64,000 bases of DNA from Microstegium vimineum (GCA_022036555.1 CM039132.1:54780748-54844747), one strand, 5' to 3'; shown: positions 44,301 through 58,361, counted from the stretch's first letter. Program-made: numbers and translations. Notes: generated from the sequence alone by a model not told the origin.

Positions 44301-45179
44301 CAGAGGGGAGAACATTATAGAGAATATTCTCAGCCATTAGCAAAGGATGCGTAGGGGCTTGCCTAATCTAACGTGGACAGGTGGAGGCGGTCTCCGACTT
44401 GCATTTTATCGGTGGTTGAAGACTATCTTTATGTGCATGTATGTGCATATCCGAGACCGATGATCCGGGCGACGACCATGGAAACTACTGGCAGGAGGGG
44501 AAAAACACAAAGAAGCTGCACTCTGCCACTCTGGTTGATAAGAGTAGAACCTGAAAGAGACATATGGTGATGGACCACTGTATGCCAACGATTGCCCAAG
44601 CTAGATTCGAACGTGCAGTGCGATATGCATGATCATACCACTCCAAGGTGAACAAAACTAGACGTAATTCGTAGTAGTATATATAGAAACTAAAGGAGAG
44701 AATTTGTTATTGTACGTAAGAGCCTCTCTTGACTAATTGCTCGCCGCTGGTAGTGGATCGATCGAGGAATAATTGAGGCTGCCACTACTGCGACTACTGC
44801 GATCGATCGATCCACCCATTCGATCGGTTCACCTGAACACTTGTGTTGGACTAGTCGTATATTACATACCAAACAAACGTGCTGATGATCAACTTGCCAG
44901 CCTGTCGCTTTCGTGGAGTGAATGTATATATGTGCTCTATCAATCCTTCCTTCCTTTCACATCCACAAGCTCGATCCATCGTCTATCGGCGGAAATTAAA
45001 TACAAGCTAGTTCAATTACATCACGCGTGAAGAAGATGCCACCACAATCTTTGTGACCACGGCGTGGACGAGATAGAATGAAATGGTTTAAGACAGGATA
45101 TTATGGAGCCTACTCTTGCCTCGCACACATAAAAGATCATCGACCATGTTATTAGAGTATTAGAAGTTTAGAACGTAAC
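44301..45179. other. Intergenic, no gene recognised
   Basis: Short open frames only. GATCGATC repeats occur near 44755-44825. Confidence 0.45.
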
Positions 45180-45540
45180 CACTACCATAGCACAGATGAT
45201 CACTGTCAGATCATCACTATCGGTTTGTGTGATTTCAACCAATAGTAATAGTACAATTAAGTGGATGAGTGGACTTTCATAGGATTAGCAGCTACAATTG
45301 GTAGAGGTAGGCATTGGACTTTCACGGTTGAAACCCACAAACCGAAGTTCACATATCACTACCGGTTTGTACCTACAACCACTAATGATAAACTGTTTTG
45401 CACAAAAAGTTATAACTTTTTTATATGAGTTAGATCAAGATAAACTTTATATCCAAATTATAGAGTTCAAAAAGATCTAAAACTTAGTAGTTGTCAACTT
45501 TTAAATTTGAATATAGCTCGAAAAGCACCTTTGTAACTAA
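45180..45540. mobile_element. CACTA-like 5' terminus, truncated
   Basis: Begins CACTACCATAGCACAG and contains several ATCACTATCGGTTTG-type repeats in both orientations, analogous to the arrays of the two large CACTA elements. No matching right end or target duplication was found. Confidence 0.45.
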
Positions 45541-47886
45541 TATTTATTAAAAAAAAAATAGGCCTCAAGACCGCGGAAGTGTAAACCTAAGCTAGAACAA
45601 CCCTAATCCAAAAAAAAAACTAGCCTAATATCAATCAATATCTTGATCATACACAAAGGTTGTAAGGAATGTAAGGTGCAAGAGAGTAAACAGATGGAAA
45701 AGAGAGAACTATTTTTTTTTCTTTGTATTGAGTAGTTGACACTATCCCTAATCTATGTTGGAGCGCCCACTAAGAATTGAGATCCCTTAAGTCACTAAGG
45801 CTCAAATTTCACTGTGACTACACATTTTCTACTTCAGTTTGATGTCTCAAACCAAGCACAAAGCTAAAGCTTCCCAACAAGAATTCCACAAGGTACCCTA
45901 GTAGTGAAGCCATCTAGGTGTTGAAGAAAACCAAGATAACGAGTCTTAAATTTCAATTTGTTCATGAACTCCAAGACAAAAGCAAAATAATACACACAAA
46001 GATCACTTCAACAACTAAGATAGGCGCCATAGCAAGTCAGTGGTGAAATCCAAGGAGCTGAAGGTGATGATGCTCTAGCTTAGAGTGAGGACACTATTGT
46101 TGTTGAATAAACTCATATGGATCTGTTCAAATGGAATTACACACAACTACACAATAAATATACATGGTGTGTGCTAACTATCGGTGTCTTATAGTTAATT
46201 AGTTGTGATTATGAGGCATGTTATATGTAGCAATTTTAGATGGCAAGGATTATACAGATTTAGGTGGGGTGCCCTATGTCAAATGTATGATGGTAGTTAC
46301 GTTGTATTGTTTGTACTTCATATGCCAATGAGAGTCAGGGTTTGTAGAGCTACGGGTGAGATGCTAATCAGGGGGTTCCTTATCTATGACTTAAGTAGCT
46401 CGAGAGTAGTGTTATAGATAAGTCTCTACTGCTTGGCTTACCGATTGGCCTGTTTACTAGTTTGTTGCAATAGAATCCCAAATTAATGATCATGCATGTT
46501 ACAAGTATATCGATCTATGCATTGCATATTAAGTAGAAATTCTCCTATATTCTTTCAACCCAGTCCTCCATATGTCCATAGGGCTTGTTATGCATGTCCT
46601 CCATGAGGATACAAGTTGTGAGTTTGGTTGAGGTAAATCAGTTTTTTATATTGATTGGATGGACCAGGATTGATGTGAAGAAAATAGTTGACTAATTATA
46701 CATTTATACCTTTTAACAGTAACAAGTAGCCATACACTAATAAATATGCACTAATACTAATTTTACCATATGCACTAATACTAATTTTACCATAATAATC
46801 ACTACTAATTAAAAATTATGTTAATTAGACTACTACTCTAGTACATAAATCATGCATTACGTACTCAACTGAGTATGAGTAGCACTCATCAAAATTAGTC
46901 TCGCCATAATAATTAGAACTATGTACTATACCATCATCCTTCTTGAACTAAATCAACTACTAGAATTGTCACAAGTTAAACTATTTTAAATTTGATTAAA
47001 TCTATAGAAGAAAACACCAATATTTTTTTGAATGAAAAACACCAATATTTATTATGATACTAAATTAGTATCACCGGTGAGATATCATGAAATATTTATA
47101 ATATATACTTTTTCTAGTGTTATAGATGTCGTTACCTTTGCCTACAAAGTTGTTTGTCAAGCTTAAGACAAATTGATTTAATTAAGCTAGGGTGATTCTA
47201 GGAATTAGTTTGTTGAGACATGGGGCATGTACTAACTAACTATTATCCTCCATTTACAATGGCGCCAGTTTCTCGCTCTAGTCTGTCTGACTGACCCACC
47301 ACGCGAAGCTGCGCATCCCTTTTTGGAGGAGTTCATGTCACATGCTCGTCGTTTGACTGTCGTTGACCAGCCATGCCCTAACTTCTGCGTCGATACACGG
47401 CTTCTGTAGCTTTCCGCTCAGCTGGGCACGCAGTGAGTGCGTGCTGCCTGTTGCCTCCGATCCACACGGGCTGAGCTATAGTCAGCAAGTCCGGGACGGC
47501 GACGCTGCATGGCGCATCGTCGGCGCCCCATACGACAAGATGCCCTGTCGTACCCAAGTAATCGTGACGTATTTTTCTGTGGAGACGAGGGGACGGTGCA
47601 GCGCGGAATCATAAGCGTAAGCCAGGTTTGTTTCTAGTAGATTTGAAACTATATCTGATAACTACTATCATTTTTTAATCCTATATTCCTAGATAGATTG
47701 GATAATTGTTACCTAGACAAAAAGAAAGGGCCAGAGTATCTAGCTAGTGGGAAGAAATTATTAACAAACAACGAGTACAATACAAGAGAAGAGGAGGAAT
47801 TCAAGAGACATAAAGAAACAAAAATGGTAATTAAAATTACACAAAACTCTCTAGCCAGGAACACTTTAAGTTTTTTTTTCTATATA
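45541..47886. other. Intergenic, no gene recognised
   Basis: 45560-46130 looks like decayed retroelement DNA without a reading frame. 46160-46440 has a 70-codon frame of no known family. 46700-47110 is AT-rich with short local duplications. 47270-47620 is GC-richer with no identifiable product. Confidence 0.4.
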
Positions 47887-48047
47887 CTACTTCCTTCGTT
47901 CTAAATTATAAAAATTGTAAGTCGTTCTCGCTTGTTTAGATATATTTTTAAAGAAAGAAGATTTAATCTCTGCTTTTTAGAAAGCAAAAACTTAATTTGA
48001 ACCTAAAAAGCCCAATCTAATTTTTTAAGTCGTTCTGGCTTGGCTAT

Positions 48048-48122
<75 letters not shown>

Positions 48123-48234
48123 TACATAACATCTTTCTATCTATCTAGATTCTAGACAATCTTGGTAATAGTGTAGCAAAAACTATGAACATAAAAAACC
48201 GAAGTGACTTACAATTTAATAAAGGAAGGAGTAG
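47887..48234. mobile_element. Stowaway-like MITE with internal TA expansion
   Basis: Flanked by TA. Left end CTACTTCCTTCGTTCTAAAT; right end the complement of CTACTCCTTCCTTTATTAAA. Both then continue with TTGTAAGTC, so the inverted repeat exceeds 30 bp with mismatches. A TA microsatellite (48046-48121) fills the middle. Confidence 0.65.
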
Positions 48235-48892
48235 GTAATTAGGGCAAATATTAATTTTGGAAAATAATTTATAATTGGGTAGGAATTTGGAACACCTAGA
48301 ATAAGGATTAATGCCTTGCAGAGCTCTCTTAGCCGCCCCAAGTGCTCCAGCCTCCAGCTGACTCCAGCTATGCTGTGGCCTCGATCTGTGGGTGATCGAT
48401 CGACTGGGCGTGGTGGTCAGATTCTAGAAACAGTATCAGCGATTCAGTTGAGTTTTCTGCCATGCTTTCTTCGTACCGACGATTCATTCAGTGTCAGAGA
48501 ATTTCGGCACGCATATACTCCTATGTCGGCGCCGGCTTGGCTGTGTGTCATGTCACTATTTGTACAAGTCTACAATAACGGCGTGCAGTAGCATACACCA
48601 ACTTTCCTTATCCAGAATTGAACGGATAACGAAATCGGAAGCCTGAGATTTCAATACCTTTGATCTGCTAGAGATATTTTTTTTGAAAGAATATCTGCTA
48701 GAGATATGGATCTATCGTCATGTCATACTATATTATATATGCATACCCCCGACGCGTGTGCAAAATCCAAACAAATATTATACGTCACGCATCATCGATC
48801 TCATCTGATCTTGCTGCTACTAAGTAGAGGATCTAACATAGTCCCGAACATGGATGTTCATGTGTGTTGCATGCTGTTCTTCGCTCCTACAC

Positions 48893-51800
48893 AATGTTCG
48901 CGGTTTGAACCGCCAAGATAGAAAAGATGTTGTGCACCAAAACAGTGGCAGCCACAAGGTGCCCCAATCGTTTGCCTGCAAGAATCAAAGCTAGCCTCCA
49001 CTACCACAATCTAAAAGTTCTCCTAGTGAGGTGGAGTTCTCCTAGTGTTTTGTTAGTCAAAATTTAGTACAAACTTTTCCTAGTAAATGTCTCCTAGTGA
49101 GAATTCTCATGTGTTATAACTAGTGATAGTGTTTTACTACTAATTAAAAACACTAGGAGAAGTCCACAATTCTAGTAGTGCTCCCTGGATCAGCACACCG
49201 CTGCTTACTTGGGTGGCTTTCGCTTGCACAACTTTGTGATCAAGCTGGCGACCGGTGTCCTTGGAACACGAGGAGGAATTGTCATTCTATGGAATAATGA
49301 CTTCATCACTTTAGCCAACTGTGTCATTGGAGAATTCCACCTATCTACTGATGTCGAAGTTAAAGAGTGTTCAACAAAATTTCGACTCTCTGTTGTCTAT
49401 GGGCCAACTAGGCATCGTGCAAGGCAAAGGTTCCTGGAGGAACTAAAAGCACTCAAACCAGCGAGCAACACGCGGTGGCTACTCCTCGGTGATTTCAACT
49501 TAATTTACAAAGCGGCTGACAAAAACAATAGAAGACTAAACCACAGACTAATGCGACAGTTTCGAGAGGCTTTGAATGAAGGCGACCTCTAGGAGATTCA
49601 CCTCCAAAATCGCAAATTTACATGGAGCAACGAGAGAAGCCAACCAACTTTGATGAAGCTTGATAGAGTGTTTTGCAACGCCGAGTGGGACTCCACGTTC
49701 ACCACACATGTTCTTCACGCGCTCTCCACCTCTCTATCAGACCATGCCCCGCTTCTACTCTCCAATCAGAGTGGCCCGCGACGACCGAGGACATTCCGCT
49801 TTGAAAATTTTTGGGTCAAACTTCCAGGATTCAAAGAGGTGGTGCTAAAGGCATGGGAAGAAACATCAAATCACCATGAACCTTTCCACATCCTGTACAA
49901 CAAGCTGTTTGTGACAGCACAAAAGTTGAGGGAGTGGAACAATCAAATCATCTCAGATGCTAAAATGAAGTTGCACATGGCTCTAGAAGTGATATTGCAT
50001 CTGGATATCGTCTAGGAAAATAGAGGCTTATCAACAGTGGAATCCGTTCTCAGAACAAAGCTAAAAAGAAGAATTCTCGTTCTAGCGGTCATTGAAAGGG
50101 CGAGAACTAGGCAAGCTTCGCGTGTCACCAATATTAAATTGGGTGATGCCAACACAAAATATTTTCACCAAAGAGTGAATGCAAGAAGAAGAAAGAACCA
50201 CATCCAGAGGTTGCGAAAAGAGCAAGGCTGGGCTGTCACACATGATGAAAAAGTCACAGTGATCCAAGACCATTTCCAGAACATCATGAAGCGTCCGTCG
50301 CAAAGACAGATTGATTTAAATTGGGAGCGATTGCAAATTTTGCCCCATAATATTGAAATGCTTGACAACGACTTTACAGAATCCGAGATCAAGGATGCCA
50401 TAAATCAGATGCCTTCTGACAAAGTGTTGGGCCCTGATGGCTTCACCACCTTCTTCTTCAAGAAATGTTGGGTATTGTCAAAAGGGGCGTCATGAACGTA
50501 ACAAATGCTTTCCATCAACTGCGCACCTCAAATTTAGCCCTACTCAACACAGCAAACGTTGTTCTTATTCCAAAAAAGGATGGGGCAGAGTCGATCACGG
50601 ATTTTAGGCCCATAAGCCTAATCCACTCCTTCGCAAAGATCATTGCAAAGGTCTTAGCAATGCACCTGACGCCCCATATGAACAACTTGATCTCCAAGAG
50701 CCAGAGTGCCTTCATTAAAAAAAGAAGCATCCATGACAACTTCATGTCGGTTCGACGGACAGTGCGTCGATTTCATAGATCCAAGACCCTAGTCCTTTTT
50801 CTCAAGCTTGACATAACAAAGGCCTTCGACTCAGTGCAGTGGGAGTATATACTCACCCTGATGAGCAAGCTCGGCTTCCCCCCAAAATGGAGAGATTGGG
50901 TGAGTGCTCTACTATCAACGTCATCCTCTCGCATTCTACTAAATGGTGCTCCACTGCACCTATCAAACACGGCAGGGGAGTGCGACAAGGTGACCCTCTA
51001 TCGCCATTGCTATTTATCATTGCGATTGACCCACTGCAAAAACTCCTTGATCTTGCGACGGAAGAAGGACATTTGGCAAAATTCAAGGGAAGACAAGCTA
51101 TCATGCGGACATCTATATACGTGGACGACACAACAATCTTCATTAAGCCATTTAAGAAGGATGCCACTGCGCTTGCCAATATTCTCGCCAAGTTTAGCGA
51201 AGTGTCGGGACTCCAAACAAATGTCCAAAAATCATCTGTCATCCCTATAAGATGCCAGGGAATCAACATAGATGAGGTCATAGATGAGGTCCTGCATGAT
51301 TTCCCTGCAAAACATGCACAATTCCCAACTAAATATTTGGGCCTACCTCTAACAAACACTAGATTGAGGACGGTTGATTTTCAGCCACTTGTTGACAAAG
51401 CTGTGAGCAAGCTCACTACATGGAATGGCAAGAATATTAACCATGCTGGAAGGTCCACTTTAGTTAAAACGGTTCTCATCTCACAAGCTGTCTATTGCCT
51501 GACATCACTCAGAGCTCCTAAAGCCACACTAAAGGAAATTGATAACCTCAGAAAGAGCTTCCTATGGGCTGGATCCGACAAGCTAACGGGGGCCAAATGC
51601 AAAGTGAATTGGCCATGTATCACAAGACCCACTGAATCTGGTGGTCTAGGCATTCTCCGTCTTGGAAAATTTGCAAGAGCACTACGTCTCAGATGGTTAT
51701 GGAAAGAATGGGAGGAAGGAGGGACACTTAACAACCCAGACACGCCGTGCGACACAACTGATAGGTTACTATTCGCTGCAGCAACTACAATTACAGTTGG

Positions 51801-52630
51801 TGATGGCAAGAAAAACATCTTTCTGGAGCAGTGCCTGGCTACAAGGTCAAAGACTCCAAGATCTAACGCCAAATATCTTCCAAATTTCAAGAAACAAAAA
51901 CAAGTCACTTAATGAAGGTCTGTGCAATGGAGCATGGATTAGGGACATCGACCTGCAGCATGCAGGTTTTAGCTCTCAGCACTTAGTTGAGTATGTTCAG
52001 CTTTGGAGCGCTCTTAGTCACATCCAGCTACATCTAGACAGGGAAGAAGACATCAACTGGAATTTTAAGTCGGATGGAAAATTCACAACACGATCGGCCT
52101 ACTACGCACAATTTGTTGGAGCAACAACAACAAATTTCAAACAACTCATATGGAAAGTCTGGGCGCCGCTAAAATGCAAATTCTTTGCATGGCTCGCCAT
52201 CCAAAATAGAATCTGGACCGCTGATAGGTTGCAAGCGTGGAGATGGCCGAACAACAGAGTGTGCCCTCTGTGTAGACGTAGTCAAGAATCTGACGTCCAT
52301 CTTTTTCAAGACTGTCGCTACACTAGACCTATCTAGGAGGGGATTGCAATTTGGCTGGGTATTGAGCAGCTGCGACCTTCTGCCTGGGTGCTAGGAGACT
52401 CGGTACACAGTTGGTGGAACAACATAGATCACACACCTTCGACGGCAAGACGGGGTCTCCGTTCCGTCATCATTCTCATCTGTTGGAAGGTATGGAACGA
52501 AAGAAATGCAAGAATCTTCGAGCACAAGGAGTCCGCACCAACACAACTCCTCCAAAAAATCAAGGATGAAGCTGGTCTGTGGGCATTGGCGGGGGCAAAA
52601 CACGTCTCAAACTTATTAATGCACGCTTGA
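48893..52630 (+). pseudogene. LINE endonuclease/reverse transcriptase ORF, decayed
   Basis: The endonuclease starts with NVRGLN and, after a frame change, IVCLQESKL, where the glutamate belongs to the active site; the MITE lies just after. GDFNLIY and the final SDHAPLLL box complete the endonuclease (to about 49760), with a TAG near 49590. RT follows: VLGPDGF (about 50430), VLIPKKDGAESITDFRPISL, LKLDITKAFDSV, GVRQGDPLSPLLF and the catalytic YVDDTTIF at 51118. Frameshifts fall near 50470, 50980 and 51850. The zf-RVT segment near 52140-52340 has FFAWLA, CPLC and HLFQDC. The frame ends at 52630. Several separate lesions mean no protein of full length. Confidence 0.88.
48999..49180. mobile_element. 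CACTA-type MITE inside the LINE
   Basis: 182 bp with ends CACTACCACAATCTAAAAG and the complement of CACTACTAGAATTGTGG, both continuing with TTCTCCTAGTG. The 3-bp target duplication CTC (48996-48998 and 49181-49183) fits CACTA. Removing it restores the LINE reading sequence across the endonuclease. Confidence 0.82.
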
Positions 52631-52772
52631 TGTAAACTCTCCAAAATCGAGGACTTTGGACTTTTTTTTGGTTTTGTACATGGTTGTATAGTGCCTTTCT
52701 AGGCTACCTCCTTTTTAATACAACAGGCAGCTCTCCTGCCGGTTCAGTTTCGAAAAAAACATAGTCCCGAAA

Positions 52773-53819
52773 TTAATCATTAGAAGTGAGGGGCAAAAAA
52801 AAACTTACAGGATGCTCCGAGGGTGTAGTTTTTTTTATTATTATTCTCTTTGTTAAGGTGTGAATTTAAGTGGTCTTGTATGGTTCTGACACACTTCATG
52901 AATATAGAGACCCGGATTAATAAAATACATTATCTAAGGATGATGCTTAGAAGACAGACAATTCTATTTTTTAAAAAAAAATAATTAAAAACTTGTCTTT
53001 TAATTTGATGATCTATAATACATGGTGAATCTAAAACTTTACCGAAGGGACTACATAAAAAGTTTCATATGCAACTCGGAAAACTATTATTTGCTAATTC
53101 GGTAGACATTGTAAAATTTTGCAACATAATTCAGTACACATGCACTAAATGATAAGTATTCAATTCACAGATTAAGTTGAAAATTTTCATAACTTACAAT
53201 ATAAATAGTTCAATTGGCATACTGATTGTTAAAAATATAAGCCATCCTACTTATTTGGACAGTGCCTCAAAAAATTATTTGTGTAGTAGTACTTCTTCAC
53301 ATGATGGCTCTTCCCTCCCTCACCAAGGTCTTCTTCACCGCGGTTCTGCTCACAATGAGCATGCTCCTGCGGTGTTCTTCTTTTTCCCCAAGCTCGTCCT
53401 CGACCTCGCCCCGCTGCCACCCACCACCCCGCCACAGTGCGCTAGGGTTCACCGAATCACCGGAGCTCCACGTCAGTGAAGTTTCGGCGAACCCAAATGT
53501 ACCCGAGGTGGTCAACTTCTTCCCCTCTTCTCTCCCGCCATGGAAAAAATCGAGGTGCATATTTGAACCTAGTGAACTTTTAAGAGTTTAAGGACAGGAA
53601 TACTCACTCTAAAAAGCGAAGGGGACAACTGTGTGTCTAGCAGACATTCTCTGTGTCTATCAGGAATGATCAGGCAACATGGTAAATACTTCTAAACAAG
53701 CCATTTTCTTCAGTGTTAATTGTGATATATGAATCCATGACAGGTGAGATAAAGCAAGCCATACCAATATACTAAAAGAGGCATTGTGCAAGAAGTACCT
53801 TGGGACTCCCATTTTTCGA
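52773..53819. other. Intergenic, no gene recognised
   Basis: AT-rich to about 53270. 53280-53590 is GC-richer, with an open frame that has a hydrophobic N-terminus but no known family. No support for a gene. Confidence 0.4.
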
Positions 53820-54095
53820 GTGGACTCAGCGCGGTGTGGATCAATTTAGTTGGCTCAACATTGCTAGCAGAAGTGGAGGCATTACGGATGGTATTCACTT
53901 AATCCCGGAGGAATACAAAAACACATCTTAGTGGAGACAGATGATGACGAGGAGCTGGTCTCGCTATGGAGGAACCGAGCCCACCGAGGGAAGTTCCGCT
54001 AAGAAGTTGCTACAATTATGGAGGACGTAGAGGAGATGGTGATGGCGTTCACCACCTTCAGTGTAGTGACGCACCAGGAGATCGACAAATTTTGA
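53820..54095 (+). pseudogene. Relic of an RNase H-like domain (retroelement-derived)
   Basis: AEVEALRDGIHLIPEEYKN followed by ILVETDDDEELVSLW, separated by a frame change, resembles the RNase H domain found in plant non-LTR retroelement proteins (AE-EAL-GL, then the ETD motif). A TAA interrupts the part after FR. No other domain is attached. Confidence 0.45.
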
Positions 54096-54149
54096 GGCTC
54101 ATCTGTGTGCTCACTGCTCACTGCTCAGCATGTATCATAGGCAAAGTTA

Positions 54150-54420
54150 CACTACTACAGAATCAACAATCACTGTCGGTCCATCACTGTCGGTTTTGTT
54201 TGGGCCGGCAGTGATGCCCCTTCACTGCCGGTTCTTCCTCTGACAGACCCCCAATTATTGGGGGCAAAGGCTGAACCGGAAGTGAAACACCACATCAATG
54301 CCGGTTCGTGGCTTAAACCGGCAGTGATGCCTCTCGGCCCTATCACTGCCGGTTGGAGCCACGAACCGGCAGTGATGTGGTGTTTCACTGCCGGGTCGTA
54401 GCTCCAACCGGCAGTGAAAC
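54150..54420 (+). repeat. CACTA element 2, 5' terminus and subterminal repeats
   Basis: CACTACTACAGAA terminus followed by about nine TCACTGCCGGTT-type motifs in both orientations, then the leader shared with element 1. Confidence 0.88.
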
Positions 54421-55104
54421 GTTGTACAATATAAGGCACGCGAGCTCCTGTCCCTCCTCTGCTCCAACGGTGCAGAACAGTGCGTGAGGAGCTCCATCTC
54501 TCCATTGTTGCGGCTGGTGGATTTCTTGATCTCCATTGTTGGCTCCTCTTCACTCTTGGATCCTCATATTTTCTTGCTCTTGGTTAGTAACAAGCATAAT
54601 TCTTTAGCATTGTTGGTTTATATTGTGTCAATTTGTGTTAGAGCTATGCTAGTTTTCATAATAAGAACAGGGATGTTGCAATTTATGTCAATTTTTTGTA
54701 GCTTTTAGATCCAAAATTATTTAGAAAAATTGTAGCACTTTGTTTTTATTGGGTAATTATTGTATAATCATTGAGTAGCTAGGTTCGAAAGATTCGTCTC
54801 GAAAATTATGGATAAAAATTGTAATTAGTTATATTTATTATTTACATTTAATACTCAATACATGCATGAAAGATATGATAGGATGTGGAATAGATTCGGT
54901 ATTTATTACTTAGATTTAATACTCCATACATGTATTTAATACTTACATTTAATACTCCATGATTCCATTGTTATCTATTTGTTCTCTTTATTTTTATAGC
55001 GCGACCAAATTCAAATTATATCGAAGAATATTGTTCAAAAATGCTTCTATTAATATGTTCCTATGTTTCCTCTGCTCTGCTCATCTTATTTTATCAGTGC
55101 AAAC

Positions 55105-58100
55105 ATGGATCGAGGGTGGATGTACGATCTGTCACATACAGACCCACGGTACTTGACGGGCATCGACGATTTCATCAAGCGAGCTAGAGTCAATGCTGGG
55201 GACTCACATCTTCTATTCTGTCCATGCAAAGACTGCAAGAATACGAGAAAATAGGGCGACGTGGAGCATATATGTTTGCACTTGATCACAAGGGGGTTTA
55301 TGAGAAACTACACGATTTGGACTTTGCATGGGGAGGTTGGTGAAAATGTTAATGATGATGTGCTCATGCCTAGTGTAGCATTATTGCCTATTCATGATTA
55401 CACAGAAGATGTGCCTACCAATGATAATGTGTTTGTGAATACATTAGCTGACGACACTGAGGAAAATGATGGTATTTCACAGCTTCTACATGATGTGTAT
55501 GGGGGATTCCTTAGTGCTTCACAGTTGAAAAAACTAGAGATGATGAGAAAGGATGCGAAAACACCATTGTTTCCGGGCTGCCCAATAAGCAAACTGGAAG
55601 CCAACATGATGCTATTGGAGTTCAAATCAACGAATGGGTTGAGTGATAAAGGCTTCGATAACTTGTTAGTTATACTACATAAACTGTTCCCAGAGGCCGA
55701 GTTAGCAGAAAAGACTTACCTTGCGAAGCAAATGATTTGCCCAATTGGCCTCGAGGTTGAGAAAATCCACGCGTGTTCCAACGACTACATATTGTACCGT
55801 GGAGAGAAATACAAAGACTTGGATGCGTGTCCCAAGTGTAAAACTCCCCGATACAAGCAAGGACCATCAAATGATGGAAGCAAGACCAGAGGAGGGCCAG
55901 TAAAGACCGTGTGGTATTTTCCTATAGCTCCACGAGTGCATAGGTTGTTTGCAAATGAGAAGTCAGCCAAGTTGTTGCGTTGACACGGCGAAGAGCGAAA
56001 GAAAGATTCAATGATGAGACACCCCGCCGATGGGTCGGACTGGAGGACTATCAACACTATGTTCTATAAGAACATCGGTGCAGAGGTAAGACGTCTGTGG
56101 TTTGCTTTGAGCACGGATGGGATGAACCCGTTTGACCAGGTGAGAACCAATCATAGCACTTGGCCAGTGACGCTATGTATATACAACCTTCCACCCTGGC
56201 TTTGTATGAAACGGTCATACGTGCAGATGCCATTACTAATCCAAAGACCAAAACAACCTGATAATGATATTGATGTGCTTCTACAACCAGTGATCGATGA
56301 ACTACTACAGATGTGGGAGACGGGTGTGAAGGATGTTTGGGATGAGTACAAGAAAGAACATGTCACGGTAAAGGCTGTACTTATCGCTACAATCACCGAC
56401 CTACCAGGGCGAGGTTCCTTGTCTGGAGAGAAGACAAAAGGATACACTGGGTGTGTCGAGTGCTTGGACGAGACTGATGCTACACATCTACCAGAAAACA
56501 GGAAGATGGTCTACATGGGACACCGTAGGTTGCTACGTCGTGATCACCCTTACCGTAGGAATACAAAAGATTTTAATAGGACTACTGAGAAACGTGGACC
56601 TCCAAAGTATCGAGACGGAAACATATGCTTCAACAATTAAGCAAACTCACAAATGTTGTCCTTGGGAAGGGGGACAGGGCAGTAGCAGCGCCAACCGATA
56701 GTATCTGGAAGAAAAAATCAATCTTCTGAAAACTACCTTATTGGCCACTTTTGAGTGTACGTCACTGTCTTGATCCAATGCACATAACTAAAAACGTGTG
56801 CGGTAACACACTTAACACGTTGATGAACACCGGGGGAACAAGCAAGGATTCTCTCGCGACACGCTTGGACATGCAACACCTGAGCCTCAGGAAGGAGTTA
56901 CACCCAGTAACTCTTGAGAATGACCACTTGAAACTTCCGGTGGCATCATGGACACTGAAAAAGGAGGAAAAAGAAATGCTTATTTCTTTCTTCAATGATC
57001 TCAAAGTACCGAGTGGCTACTGTGGGAACCCGAAGAGGCTAGTTAACATGAGTGAACTTAAGTTTAACTATGGTTCTATGAAGGCCCATGACTGTCATGT
57101 CATAATGACTCAGCTGCTCCCAGTTGCCCTGCGAGGTATCCTCCCCGACAAGGTCCGCGCTCCAATCATAAAGTTGTGTTCGTTCTTCAACGTGATCTCT
57201 GAAAAGGTCATTGAAGTGGACAGGTTAGACCACCTGAAGCAGGAGATAGCCGAGATTATATGCAGGCTTGAGATGCATTTCCCACCGACTTACTTCAACA
57301 TTTCAGTGCACCTACTTGTTCATCTTGTGGATCAAATAAAATCCCTTGGCCCAATGTACCTACACCAGATGTTTCCTTTCGAGAGGCTGATGAAAGTTTT
57401 CAGGCGGTATGTTAGGAATAAATTCAGACCAGAAGGGAGCATGGTAGAAGGATGGTCAACAGAGGAGGCTATTGAGTTCTCCACATATTATCTGGACATC
57501 AAGCGGGTTGGAGTTCCAGTATCTCATCACGATGGAAGACTAGGGGGCAAAGGAACAATAGGTGAGAAAGTTGTCAAAATGGACGAAGTCGTCTCCTTCA
57601 GACAAGCACACTTCGCTGTTCTCCAGCAGGCCGACGGTGTGATGGCATACATTGATGAGCACAAGCGGTTTCTGCAAATTAAGCACATAGGGAGGTCACA
57701 GGCTTGGCTTGAGAAAAAACATAAGGAGGAATTCGGTGACTAGTTTTGACGCTAAAGGCTAGGAAAGGTGACGGGATGTCAGCTAGATCTCTTAGCCCCC
57801 GGACCTTCGACTACGCTAATGATGTACCAAGGATATCAAATAAATGGTTTTACATTTAACACAAAAAAACAGGACGGAAAGAGCACGAACCAAAACAGTG
57901 GTGTTCGTTTCGACGCCCACGATGTGTACGGCACGGTGGTGGCAACATACTATGGTTTCATAGATGAGATATGGGAGCTAGACTATGGACATCAGTTGAA
58001 AGTTGCTCTTTTCCATTGTCTGTGGGTCCGGCTGAATGAAATCAACACCGACAAGGATGGGTTCACTACCGTTGATCTATCCAAGACAGCATACAGAGAT

Positions 58101-58361
58101 GACCCCTTCGTCCTTGCAAAGGATGTTTTGCAAATCTTCTATGCAAGGGATAACAATACAAATGGAAGACGACATGTAGTATTACAAGGCAAAAGGAAGA
58201 TTGTAGGTGTCGATGGAGTGACAGACGAAGAAGAGTACAAAGGTTATGAAGAAATGGCTCCTTTTGGGGCGGACGTTACCCTACATGTCCTTGAAGAGGG
58301 TGACGAACCTGCTTACCTCCGGAGTGATCATGATGAGGCCATCATCGTGCCTGCACCGTGA
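55105..58361 (+). pseudogene. CACTA TNP2 transposase, nearly full length with stops
   Basis: ATG 55105 opens the transposase-associated domain (MDRGWMYDLSH, FCPCKDCKN). A TAG near 55252 and a TGA near 55981 both replace tryptophans. Then come the Transposase_21 region (DGMNPFDQVRTNHSTWP, YNLPPWLCMKRSY, LPGRGSLSGEKTKGY, about 56110-56640), a DUF4218-like region (HCLDPMHITKNVCGNTL, CHVIMTQLLPVALRG, MYLHQMFPFERLMK; 56750-57743) and a DUF4216-like tail (FDAHDVYGTVVATYYG, DDPFVLAKDVLQIFY) ending at 58361. TNP2 cuts the element ends during transposition. The gene presumably has introns near 56640-56750 and 57743-57770. Two stops in the first exon make it inactive. Confidence 0.88.

Larger units (their letters stand above)
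48849..52757 (+). mobile_element. LINE (plant L1-type), 5' truncated, with 14-bp TSD
   Basis: Flanked by the 14-bp direct repeat AACATAGTCCCGAA (48835-48848 and 52758-52771), and ending in an A-rich tail. The body encodes endonuclease, reverse transcriptase and zf-RVT regions in order. A CACTA-type MITE is nested at 48999-49180. The first bases already lie close to the endonuclease start, so ORF1 is missing. Multiple stops and frameshifts make it inactive. Confidence 0.9.

Noticed and set aside
47100..47125. TTTTTCTAGTG as a possible CACTA right end for the terminus at 45180
   Set aside because: It does not match the CACTACCATAG left end, and there is no subterminal repeat array beside it.
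53262..53591. 109-codon frame with a hydrophobic N-terminus
   Set aside because: No family resemblance and no gene context; it lies beside a retroelement relic.
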